Positions 6,039-11,684 of a stretch of 12,816 bases of DNA are shown here, piece after piece (within the stretch, counting starts at the first letter, position 1; every line of letters begins with the position of its first letter). The translations under genes and the position numbers were made by a program. This DNA comes from an uncultured Bacilli bacterium (GTDB lineage: Bacteria; Bacillota_I; Bacilli_A; RF39; UBA660): contig CANQBY010000016.1 of NCBI GenBank assembly GCA_947589695.1, positions 1 through 12,816 on the forward strand. Reading direction: 5' to 3'. The notes under the pieces were generated by a model. The model ran no database searches. It worked only from the letters and a program-made list of their open reading frames with translations, and was not told where the DNA came from.

Positions 6039-6671
6039 TTGAAGAAAAAGAAATTGAGAGGTTATGTTCTACCAACTTTATATGTAATTATTTTAATGGT
6101 AGTTTTTGGAGCGGTAAGTATTATTAGTTCATTAATGAATGATAATCCTGATTATTTATATGCGATTGGAGTTTTAAAAGATAATAGTAGCATTCCGGTT
6201 GTCAATACGGATACAGAGGTAAATTTAGGGGTAGTTAAACCATATATTAGTGATACCCTCGAAGTTAAAGTACCTTTTTATGATAATAACGCCGATGAAA
6301 TCAGTCAACAAAAAGCATTAATCTATTTTAAAAATACTTATATGAAAAATACAGGGGTATTATATGCAAGCAGTGAAGATTTTGATGTAATTATGACGTT
6401 AGATGGGGTAGTTAAAGCAATTAAAGATGATGAGATTTTAGGAAAAGTTATCGAAATAGAACATAGTCCCAATTTAAGAACTATCTATTATAGTGTGAGT
6501 GATGTCAAAGTAAAAGTGGGAGATGAATTAAAACAAGGGGATGTTATAGCAAGATCAGGTGTTAGCAAAATTAGTGAAGATAAAGCCAACTTATTATTTG
6601 AAGTTTATTATAATGGTGTGATTATAAATCCGGAAGCTTATTATGAAATGGATGTTAGTACCCTTAAATAA
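6039..6671 (+). CDS. spoIIQ: Stage II sporulation protein Q, LytM domain without catalytic residues
   Basis: Forespore membrane protein that partners SpoIIIAH across the intermembrane space during engulfment. 210 residues: a basic cytoplasmic N-terminus (KKKKLR), one membrane helix (about 9-31), then a degenerate M23/LytM domain (about 105-200). That domain keeps the SpoIIQ-like patterns FDVIMTLDG, DDEILGKVIEIEH, VKVGDELKQGDVIARSG and FEVYYNG..INPEAYY. The zinc ligands are gone: the HxH position reads NLLFEV, and the first histidine motif is absent, so it should not cut peptidoglycan. Start is TTG at 6039, 7 bases after AAAGGTGA; an ATG at 6031 is followed at once by a stop. Known SpoIIQ genes use SigF. 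The GTATA at 5987-5991 is the only hint of such a promoter, and it is weak. Confidence 0.88.
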   Translation: MKKKKLRGYVLPTLYVIILMVVFGAVSIISSLMNDNPDYLYAIGVLKDNSSIPVVNTDTEVNLGVVKPYISDTLEVKVPFYDNNADEISQQKALIYFKNTYMKNTGVLYASSEDFDVIMTLDGVVKAIKDDEILGKVIEIEHSPNLRTIYYSVSDVKVKVGDELKQGDVIARSGVSKISEDKANLLFEVYYNGVIINPEAYYEMDVSTLK

Positions 6672-7228
6672 TGACTATTTATATTGTAGATAATAACCTA
6701 GCTTTAATTAATAAAGATAAAATAGTTAAAAGAGAATTTCAAAGTATTAATAAGGGATATATTGATAATAAAGAAAAATTTAGGGAAGAATATATCCGTT
6801 TTTTAAAAGAAGAGAAAATAAAAAATCGTATCTTAAATGATAAAGTGGAAATTGTATTTAATAGCTATTATCGAAATAGTGACAAATTTTATTTAGAAAG
6901 TATTTTTGAAGATTTAGGTTATTTAAAAATTGAATTTAAAGAATTAAAAGATATTTTAGATTTAGATAAAGCAATATATATTGAAGTGAATAAAAATTAT
7001 ATGGTTATTAATTTAGATAAAGGGATATATATAGATTTAGATTATTTTAAAGATATTCCCAAAATCCTTAGTATTATCGATAAAATTAATCAGAAAGATA
7101 TTATATTATTTGGTTCTAATAAGTATATTTCACAGATAAAATTAAAAGATAAGATGATCTATTATATAGATAAACCAGAATCTTTTTTAACAGAAAGTTT
7201 ACTAAAGGTAAAAAAATATGGAGTTTAA
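6671..7228 (+). CDS. Unknown protein translationally coupled to spoIIQ
   Basis: 185 residues, rich in Lys, Ile, Asp and Tyr, with no signal peptide and no membrane segment, so probably cytoplasmic. The ATG overlaps the spoIIQ stop (TAATG), which argues for coupled translation and a role in the same cell, the forespore, during engulfment. I do not recognise the family. The pattern of strands and turns is weakly reminiscent of a small actin-like protein (MreB/FtsA type): VDNNLALINKDKI, then NKGYIDN, then VEIVFNSYYRNSD, EDLGYLKIEF, IYIEVNKNYMVI, ending ILFGSNKYIS and IDKPESF. There is no recognisable phosphate-binding loop, so ATP binding would have to be lost. This resemblance is only an inference. 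A weak terminator overlaps its stop codon. Confidence 0.8.
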   Translation: MTIYIVDNNLALINKDKIVKREFQSINKGYIDNKEKFREEYIRFLKEEKIKNRILNDKVEIVFNSYYRNSDKFYLESIFEDLGYLKIEFKELKDILDLDKAIYIEVNKNYMVINLDKGIYIDLDYFKDIPKILSIIDKINQKDIILFGSNKYISQIKLKDKMIYYIDKPESFLTESLLKVKKYGV

Positions 7229-7241
7229 CATCATATTTTTT
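7211..7241 (+). terminator. Weak terminator at the end of the sporulation gene cluster
   Basis: A 10-bp A+T-rich inverted repeat (AAAAAATATG at 7211-7220, CATATTTTTT at 7232-7241), 11-base loop containing the stop codon, followed by a continuing T-run to 7245. Only one G-C pair, so strength is doubtful. Confidence 0.45.
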
Positions 7242-7243
7242 TT

Positions 7244-7272
7244 TTGACTTTAAAGCAATTATATAATATAAT
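7244..7272 (+). promoter_or_regulatory. SigA-type promoter of agrA-agrC
   Basis: -35 TTGACT at 7244-7249, 17-bp spacer, -10 TATAAT at 7267-7272 (another TATAAT overlaps at 7262-7267). Near-consensus, so the sensor operon is probably made constitutively. The -35 box sits at the end of the upstream terminator T-run. Confidence 0.75.
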
Positions 7273-7312
7273 TACTTATAGTAAACATAGTAACTGATGG
7301 AGTGATAAAAAT

Positions 7313-8017
7313 ATGGTAAGGTTTGTAATTGTGGATGACGATGAAAAAGAAATTAAGCATATTAAAAAGTTATTAGAAGAAATGACTAATATTGAAAAGG
7401 AGATTAAAAGTTTTACCAAAGTTGATGATAATTTAAAATTAGAAATTCAAAATGGTGATGTGCAAAAAGTTTATATTTTAGATATTGAACTAGGTAATGC
7501 GAAAGTTAGTGGGATAAGTGTAGCTAAATTAATTAGAAAAGAAGATTGGGAAAGTGAAATTATTTTTATAACAAATCATGATAAAATGTTTGAATCAGTA
7601 CATAGAAGTGTTTATAATGTTTTTGATTTTATTGAAAAATTTCATGATTTTGATAAAAGATTTAAAAAGGATATTAGAGAAATTGTAAAACAAAATTTTG
7701 ATAATAAGATGTTTAGTTATAAAGCTAATAATGCTGATTTAAATGTGTATTATAAACATATTTTGTATATTTTTAGAGATAAAAATGATAGAAAATTAGT
7801 GATGGTTACAGATAGTAATACTTTTATTGTTAATATGTCTTTAAAAGAAATATTACCTAAACTAGATAAGAGATTCAAACAATGTCATAGATCTTGTATA
7901 GTTAATACAGGGAGAGTAGAAGAATTTAATTTTAAAGATGGTTATTTTCTTTTAGATAATGGAATGAAAGTGGATATGCTTTCTAAAAAGTTTAGGAAGG
8001 AGATTGAAAATGCTTGA
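7313..8017 (+). CDS. agrA: LytTR-family response regulator, AgrA-like
   Basis: Quorum-sensing response regulator, 234 residues. The receiver domain (about 1-125) has the acidic triplet VDDDE (Asp8-10), phosphoacceptor Asp57 in YILDIELG, and IFITNHD. The LytTR DNA-binding domain (about 135-232) contains the family signature FKQCHRSCIVNTGRVEEF and a closing LDNGMKVDMLSKKFRKEI. LytTR proteins bind paired direct repeats and drive the pheromone operon in Staphylococcus, Listeria and clostridia. RBS GGAGTG lies about 8 bases upstream of the ATG, and a strong promoter precedes it. It overlaps agrC by 8 bases, so the two are cotranscribed. The regulator gene comes first here, whereas the classic order is agrBDCA. 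The two cysteines in the signature region could be redox-active as reported for staphylococcal AgrA, but this is a guess. Confidence 0.9.
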   Translation: MVRFVIVDDDEKEIKHIKKLLEEMTNIEKEIKSFTKVDDNLKLEIQNGDVQKVYILDIELGNAKVSGISVAKLIRKEDWESEIIFITNHDKMFESVHRSVYNVFDFIEKFHDFDKRFKKDIREIVKQNFDNKMFSYKANNADLNVYYKHILYIFRDKNDRKLVMVTDSNTFIVNMSLKEILPKLDKRFKQCHRSCIVNTGRVEEFNFKDGYFLLDNGMKVDMLSKKFRKEIENA

Positions 8018-9278
8018 GTTTCTAGAATGGTATCTAGCTTGTTTCTTATGTACATTTGGTTTTTGTTATTTGTATTATAAGTTAGTTGATTCTAAGGTAA
8101 AAATTAATTTAAAAATATGTTTAGTGTTTTTATTCGGTGTTTTGGGTATGACATTAATAAAATATTATGAAATAAATTCATTAAGCTTTATATCTTTTTT
8201 CATTTTTTATCCATATTTATTTTATTTAATTAATAATTTAAGTTTAAAGAAATTACTATTCTATTCGATTTTTGTATGGTTATATGGAGTATTCTTTGAT
8301 TTCTTATTTATGGTTTTATTATCATTGGTAAATTATGTATGGAATGTAAATATTTATAGTCCATTGTTTAAAATATTTCCAACAGCACTTTTAAGTGTGG
8401 CATTAATTTTATTTGGTAATTTAAAAATAATAAAAAGATTTACTAATTATGTTTATATGTTGTTTACGAAGATTGAATATTTTAATTTTATTATTATAGC
8501 TATAAGTATATTTGTAATTGTGGTTGGAGTTGGTTTAGTTATTAATATTAAACATTTAAGAATAAGTGTATTATTGTTTTTAGTAATGTTCTTTTTGGCT
8601 ATGACCATTATTTTGCTTTTAAAATGTAGAATGGATAAGTTAGAAAATAAAGTTTTTTTAAAAACATTAAAAGAGAATAATGATTTTTATATTAAAATTG
8701 ATGCTGAAAATAGAATTTTTAAACATAATTTGGCTGCAAAATTATTAAGTATTAAATCTGTTTCGAATAAAAAGGCTCAGGTTTTAATAGATGATTTTTT
8801 AAAGCATAATAGTAAAACTATAAATTATACAAAGCAAATTAAGGAAATACCTTATGGTTTAAATGGTATAATTTATCAAAAGTTATACCCTTATTTAGAT
8901 AAACTTTCAATTAAAATTAATAATCAAATAAAATATGATATATTTGAGGTTTTGACTCCTAGAAAATATAATGTATTTGTAGAAAAGGTGTTACTTTCAA
9001 TTGATAATGCGATTGAATCAGCAATAAAAAGTAGAGAAAAAGTAATTATAGTTGATCTTTATGATGAAGAAAATTGTATAATTTTTGAAATTAAAAATTC
9101 TTTTTCTGATAATTTGGATATTGATGATTTAGGTAAAATAGAATATTCAACTAAATCTAAAAAGCGAGGTTTAGGTTTATTTTCAATGTTAAGAGAAAAA
9201 GAAGCTATAGTAAAAATTGAAATTATTAATGATATATTTGTAAGTAAGATAAAAATAAAAAAGCGTTTAATATTCTAA
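8010..9278 (+). CDS. agrC: AgrC-type membrane histidine kinase (GHKL family)
   Basis: Receptor kinase for the cyclic autoinducer peptide. About 422 residues. Six or seven hydrophobic segments lie between about 5 and 205 (for example around residues 6-26, 33-52, 57-80, 82-110, 125-140, 155-180 and 185-207). After them come a short helix, the phosphoacceptor region RIFKHNLAAKL (His239), the N-box SIDNAIESA (Asn333), and a glycine-rich ATP lid ending RGLGLFSM (Gly387-Gly389). This is the AgrC layout. A TTG at 8004 is in frame, but I start at ATG 8010 because AAGGAG (7997-8002) is 7 bases away. It overlaps agrA by 8 bases. The stop codon is inside the terminator hairpin shared with agrD. The ligand is presumably the product of the agrBD operon facing it. 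Confidence 0.9.
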   Translation: MLEFLEWYLACFLCTFGFCYLYYKLVDSKVKINLKICLVFLFGVLGMTLIKYYEINSLSFISFFIFYPYLFYLINNLSLKKLLFYSIFVWLYGVFFDFLFMVLLSLVNYVWNVNIYSPLFKIFPTALLSVALILFGNLKIIKRFTNYVYMLFTKIEYFNFIIIAISIFVIVVGVGLVINIKHLRISVLLFLVMFFLAMTIILLLKCRMDKLENKVFLKTLKENNDFYIKIDAENRIFKHNLAAKLLSIKSVSNKKAQVLIDDFLKHNSKTINYTKQIKEIPYGLNGIIYQKLYPYLDKLSIKINNQIKYDIFEVLTPRKYNVFVEKVLLSIDNAIESAIKSREKVIIVDLYDEENCIIFEIKNSFSDNLDIDDLGKIEYSTKSKKRGLGLFSMLREKEAIVKIEIINDIFVSKIKIKKRLIF

Positions 9279-9285
9279 ACGCTTT
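9260..9285. terminator. Bidirectional terminator between agrC and agrD
   Basis: A 10-bp perfect inverted repeat (AAAGCGTTTA at 9260-9269, TAAACGCTTT at 9276-9285). The agrC TAA starts the 3' arm. On the minus strand it is followed by a long T-rich run, so it is strongest for agrBD; on the plus strand the T-run is weaker. Confidence 0.8.
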
Positions 9286-9319
9286 ATATTGTTTACAATA
9301 AAATATGTAAATATTTTTT

Positions 9320-9342
9320 GAATTATTATATTATAATAATTC
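9320..9342. repeat. A+T-rich hairpin over the agrD stop codon
   Basis: A perfect 10-bp inverted repeat (GAATTATTAT at 9320-9329, ATAATAATTC at 9333-9342) with a 3-base loop, spanning the last agrD codons. It contains no T-run on the agrD strand, so it may act as a 3' stability structure and not as the terminator. Confidence 0.45.
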
Positions 9343-9441
9343 TTCTGGACATTCAGGTTCATCCCAGAAAAGCCATGCGCAAGCTGGTGAAACTGATAAA
9401 GATTCAGCAATATTGCTTAATAAACTAGCTAAGAATTCCAT
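9331..9441 (-). CDS. agrD: AgrD-like cyclic autoinducer peptide precursor
   Basis: A 36-residue peptide. ATG at 9441-9439 follows a near-perfect AGGAGG seven to eight bases upstream. The N-terminal part, MEFLASLLSNIAESLSV, is an amphipathic helix for membrane attachment. The core is SPACAWLFW (Cys21 to Trp26), and the acidic tail DEPECPEELL matches the AgrB recognition tail of the family (DEVEVPKEL in S. aureus). Expected processing: AgrB cuts after the core and joins the new C-terminus to Cys21 as a thiolactone, giving a ring of five (CAWLF) or six (CAWLFW) residues with a short exocyclic tail. A second cysteine (Cys31) in the tail is unusual. It lies 62 bases after agrB. The identity rests on motif, size and position beside agrB, agrC and agrA. 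Confidence 0.9.
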   Translation of the reverse strand: MEFLASLLSNIAESLSVSPACAWLFWDEPECPEELL

Positions 9442-9470
9442 GTTTTTTTACCTCCTTTTTATTCTTATTT

Positions 9471-9498
9471 GTTTAAATATATATAAAATAATTTAAAC
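9471..9498 (-). repeat. Inverted repeat between agrB and agrD
   Basis: GTTTAAAT (9471-9478) and ATTTAAAC (9491-9498), perfect 8-bp arms with a 12-base A+T loop, lying just upstream of the agrD ribosome binding site. It could be an RNA processing or stability element that uncouples agrD levels from agrB. Confidence 0.4.
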
Positions 9499-9503
9499 CA
9501 TTA

Positions 9504-10106
9504 TTAGGATTTTTTATGATAATATTTATAATTATTAAATTGAGTCTTAGTAAGTTTATAAGTTATGGGATTAATACAAACTATTTGAATTAATAATGAG
9601 TAAATTAAAGCATTATTAATTAAAATATTATTAGAATATAAATATATCACTGTGTAAAGAACTACAATTAAAATAGAAAGAACTTTGCAAGTTAACCGAT
9701 GCTTTTGATGAATTAAAGGTTTCTTAGGAGTATCGGCTGGAGCAAACAGAAGCATGGATATAAAACCTAAAATTAATATAATATAACCTATATATGAAGG
9801 AATTACAAAGTTTTTAATCATGATGGGAATAAGGTTATAAAGAATAGGGGTTGTAATCCAACAAGCTAAACTAGTTTTCGCGTGTATGCCATAGCTAAAA
9901 GTTCTAAGCCCTCCATAGAATAGAATAACAAATATGGTTTCTTTTAAAGTTTTGGTGATAATAGCTATAAATAGAACTACTATTATTTTAAAAACTATAT
10001 TGTATATACCTTCTAAACCATATTTTAATTTAAGAAGTTTTAGGTCATCGCATGTTTCATATTTATTAATAAAATCTATACTTTTACTAATGAATTTTTC
10101 TTTCAT
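9504..10106 (-). CDS. agrB: AgrB-type accessory gene regulator protease
   Basis: Integral membrane cysteine endopeptidase that removes the C-terminal tail of AgrD and catalyses thiolactone closure. 200 residues, typical length. The catalytic pair is visible in GGLRTFSYGIHAKTSLACW: His75 and Cys82, with the same seven-residue spacing as His77/Cys84 of S. aureus AgrB. Several hydrophobic segments follow (about 34-66, 80-120 and 140-180), with the basic stretch APADTPKKPLIHQKHR before the last ones, also a family feature. The ATG is preceded by AAAGGAAG. It is the first gene of a minus-strand agrBD operon that converges on agrAC. The -10 TATACT (10137-10132) has no good -35, as expected for an activator-dependent promoter. 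There is nothing odd in the protein itself. Confidence 0.94.
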   Translation of the reverse strand: MKEKFISKSIDFINKYETCDDLKLLKLKYGLEGIYNIVFKIIVVLFIAIITKTLKETIFVILFYGGLRTFSYGIHAKTSLACWITTPILYNLIPIMIKNFVIPSYIGYIILILGFISMLLFAPADTPKKPLIHQKHRLTCKVLSILIVVLYTVIYLYSNNILINNALIYSLLIQIVCINPITYKLTKTQFNNYKYYHKKS

Positions 10107-10131
10107 ATTTTACTTCCTTTACTTCGAAAAT

Positions 10132-10177
10132 AGTATAACTTATTCTTAAGGTAATTGATATTGGGTTTGCTTAAAGT
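10132..10177 (-). promoter_or_regulatory. Candidate activator-dependent promoter of agrBD
   Basis: Minus-strand -10 TATACT is at 10137-10132, without a recognisable -35. Upstream lie two related 8-mers in direct orientation on that strand, ACTTTAAG (10177-10170) and ACCTTAAG (10152-10145), 25 bp apart. They recall the paired ACnGTTAAG-like repeats bound by LytTR regulators, but the spacing is not the classic one and the match is partial. Confidence 0.35.
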
Positions 10178-10416
10178 ATTTTATTTTGGGTTTTAAATAT
10201 TTAAAATTATGTTTAAAGAATAAATAAAGTGTATTTAAGACATAAAATTTAGGATTTTTAGACAGATAAGTTTAAATTTTATTTTAAATATGGTATCTTT
10301 GGAATGGCTTAATAATGCGAAACAATTTCCTTTGCGAAATTTGTCGAACGGTTTTTATTGAGTTGGGGGTGGCTTGTATGTTATTTTTAATATGAGGTAG
10401 AAAGGCGAGGTGTGAT
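10138..10416. other. Spacer between agrB and csp: a 0A box and direct repeats, no gene seen
   Basis: About 280 bases without a convincing reading frame. The leftmost part holds the agrBD promoter region. The right part holds two TGCGAAA repeats (10316-10322 and 10333-10339, 17 bp apart) and one perfect TTGTCGAA 0A box (10341-10348). GTTTAA at 10270-10275 and TGGTAT at 10291-10296 (15-bp spacer) look like a SigB-type promoter pointing to csp, but this could be chance. I found no confident SigA promoter for csp. A structured cold-shock leader is possible. Confidence 0.5.
10342..10348 (+). promoter_or_regulatory. 0A box upstream of csp
   Basis: A perfect TGTCGAA, preceded by T as in strong sites, about 70 bases before the csp start and 235 bases before agrB. 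A single site, so it could be fortuitous. Confidence 0.4.
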
Positions 10417-10629
10417 ATGCAAGGTAAAGTTAAGTGGTTCAATAATGAAAAGGGTTATGGCTTTATTCAATATGAAGATTTAGAAGATATCTTTGTTCAT
10501 TATTCAAACATTGTTAAAGATGGCTACAAAACTTTAAAAGAAGGGGCAATAGTTGATTTTAAACTTATTGAGACTTCAAAGGGTTTACAAGCAGTTGATG
10601 TTTGTGAAAAAGAATTGACTACTATTTAA
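10417..10629 (+). CDS. csp: Cold-shock domain RNA-binding protein
   Basis: A 70-residue single-domain protein (family length 65-70) that binds single-stranded RNA/DNA and acts as an RNA chaperone in the cytoplasm. It opens MQGKVKWFNNEKGYGFI, which holds RNP1 (KGYGFIQY), followed by RNP2 (DIFVHYSNI), and the usual LKEGAIVDFKLIETSKGLQAVDV ending. RBS GAGGTG lies 4 bases before the ATG. The long non-coding stretch upstream may be a regulatory leader, common for cold-shock genes. A terminator follows directly, so it is a single-gene unit. Which Csp paralogue it is cannot be decided. Confidence 0.95.
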   Translation: MQGKVKWFNNEKGYGFIQYEDLEDIFVHYSNIVKDGYKTLKEGAIVDFKLIETSKGLQAVDVCEKELTTI

Positions 10630-10634
10630 TGGCT

Positions 10635-10661
10635 AACTGCTAATTATTTAGTAGTTTTTTT
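10635..10661 (+). terminator. Terminator of csp
   Basis: AACTGCTAA (10635-10643), 4-base loop, TTAGTAGTT (10648-10656) with one G-U pair, then a T-run to 10661. The -35 region of the hpf promoter would fall inside it. Confidence 0.85.
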
Positions 10662-10671
10662 AAATTTTATA

Positions 10672-10680
10672 TGATATAAT
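10672..10680 (+). promoter_or_regulatory. Extended -10 promoter of hpf
   Basis: TGATATAAT at 10672-10680 is a TGn-extended consensus -10. The -35 position (around 10652-10657, TAGTTT) is poor, as usual for extended -10 promoters, and lies in the csp terminator. Confidence 0.55.
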
Positions 10681-10702
10681 TGATTAAAGGTAAGGTGATT
10701 TT

Positions 10703-11236
10703 ATGGAATTACAGATAAGAGGGGATAAAATAACTGTTACAAAATCAATTAAAGATTATATAACAGAAAAATTAGGAAAACTTGATAAATATTTTGAAAA
10801 TGCGAGTAAGATAAAAGCGCAAATTATTATTCGAGTAAGAAACAATGAAGAAATTATTGAAGTAACAGTTCCTACAAATAAGTTTACTTTAAGAGCAGAA
10901 GAAAAACATAGTGATTTATATGCCGCGATAGATTTGGTTGTGGATAAATTAGAAAGACAAATTAGAAAGAATAAAACTAAACTTAATCGAAAATATAAAA
11001 ATGTAATGCAGTTGGATATTAATACGGATTTTGAAGTAGAAAAAGATGAAGAGGAAGATGTTAGTGTCGTTAAAAGAAAAAATATTGATACTAAACCTAT
11101 GGATGAAGAAGAAGCAATGCTTCAAATGGATCTTTTAAATCATGATTTCTTTGTATTTAAAAATATTGATGAAGAATGTGTTTCTGTTATGTATAAAAGA
11201 CGAGATGGAAACTTTGGGATTATTAATGTAAAATAA
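10703..11236 (+). CDS. hpf: Ribosome hibernation promoting factor, long form
   Basis: Binds the 30S subunit at the mRNA/tRNA channel in resting cells and dimerises to join ribosomes into inactive 100S particles. 177 residues, the long Bacillota form. The N-terminal HPF/RaiA domain (about 1-95) starts MELQIRGDKITVTKSIKDYI and has LYAAIDLVVDKLERQIRKNKTK. An acidic linker follows, then the C-terminal dimerisation domain (about 132-177) with MDEEEAMLQMDLLNHDFFVF and VMYKRRDGNFGII. RBS AAGGTGA is 5 bases before the ATG. It has its own extended -10 promoter and terminator. As in Bacillus, secA lies downstream, but here a minus-strand gene intervenes. Confidence 0.96.
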   Translation: MELQIRGDKITVTKSIKDYITEKLGKLDKYFENASKIKAQIIIRVRNNEEIIEVTVPTNKFTLRAEEKHSDLYAAIDLVVDKLERQIRKNKTKLNRKYKNVMQLDINTDFEVEKDEEEDVSVVKRKNIDTKPMDEEEAMLQMDLLNHDFFVFKNIDEECVSVMYKRRDGNFGIINVK

Positions 11237-11238
11237 AA

Positions 11239-11263
11239 AAAATGGCTAGAAATAGTCATTTTT
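11239..11263. terminator. Bidirectional terminator between hpf and the orphan minus-strand gene
   Basis: AAAATGGCTA (11239-11248), GAAA tetraloop, TAGTCATTTT (11253-11262), one G-U pair. T-runs on both strands. Confidence 0.85.
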
Positions 11264-11283
11264 GTTTGATAAAATTTATCTAA

Positions 11284-11559
11284 TTATCTTACTTTTTTAC
11301 TTATTAAATTAGTATAAATAACACATACTTCATCTTTAAGAGGCATTATTGCTTCTGCTGATTTATTTTCGACTTGAGCATTAATTAATCCTTCAATATA
11401 GGATATAAGTAAATCATTTTTAAAGATTTGATATTCTAAACCTAGTTTAAAGAAAGCATGATATTTAAGATAATCAGCACCTTCAATAATATCATTTTGT
11501 AAACGAATAATGATATTTTTAGCTAATTTTTGAAAATTTTGCTCTAATTGTTTATCCAT
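11284..11559 (-). CDS. Small helical protein of unknown function
   Basis: 91 residues, no signal peptide, no membrane segment, predicted mostly helical, starting MDKQLEQNFQKLAKNIIIRL. I do not recognise it. Support for a real gene: a strong GGGGGG-type ribosome binding site before the ATG, a clear promoter (TTGCAA, 16 bp, TGTTATAAT) on the same strand, and a shared terminator after the stop. It sits between hpf and secA, which are usually neighbours in Bacillota, so it is a lineage-specific insertion. It has one cysteine (in EVCVIY) and no metal or nucleotide motif. Its function is open. Confidence 0.8.
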   Translation of the reverse strand: MDKQLEQNFQKLAKNIIIRLQNDIIEGADYLKYHAFFKLGLEYQIFKNDLLISYIEGLINAQVENKSAEAIMPLKDEVCVIYTNLISKKVR

Positions 11560-11595
11560 GATGTTACCCCCCTTCGTTTTTAAAAAGCTTTTTTA

Positions 11596-11623
11596 ATTAT
11601 AACAAATATTTGGAGAATTGCAA
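11596..11623 (-). promoter_or_regulatory. Promoter of the small minus-strand gene
   Basis: On the minus strand: -35 TTGCAA at 11623-11618, 16-bp spacer, -10 TATAAT at 11601-11596 with an upstream TG (extended -10). A 12-bp palindrome, AAAAAGCTTTTT at 11582-11593, follows in the leader. Confidence 0.7.
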
Positions 11624-11684
11624 GAAAATTGGATTAATTTTAAAAAATTTTTCGAGATTATTTTAGTTTATTTGTTAAATTAGT

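Noticed and set aside
7278..7293. ATAGTAA direct repeat in the agrA leader as an AgrA site
   Set aside because: The copies are only 9 bp apart, lie downstream of the promoter, and do not match LytTR site layout; probably chance in A+T-rich DNA.
9934..10149. Plus-strand open frame opposite the start of agrB
   Set aside because: Shadow of agrB; covers its start and promoter and has no ribosome binding site.
11582..11593. AAAAAGCTTTTT palindrome as a terminator
   Set aside because: No loop and no G+C stem; it lies in the leader of the small minus-strand gene.
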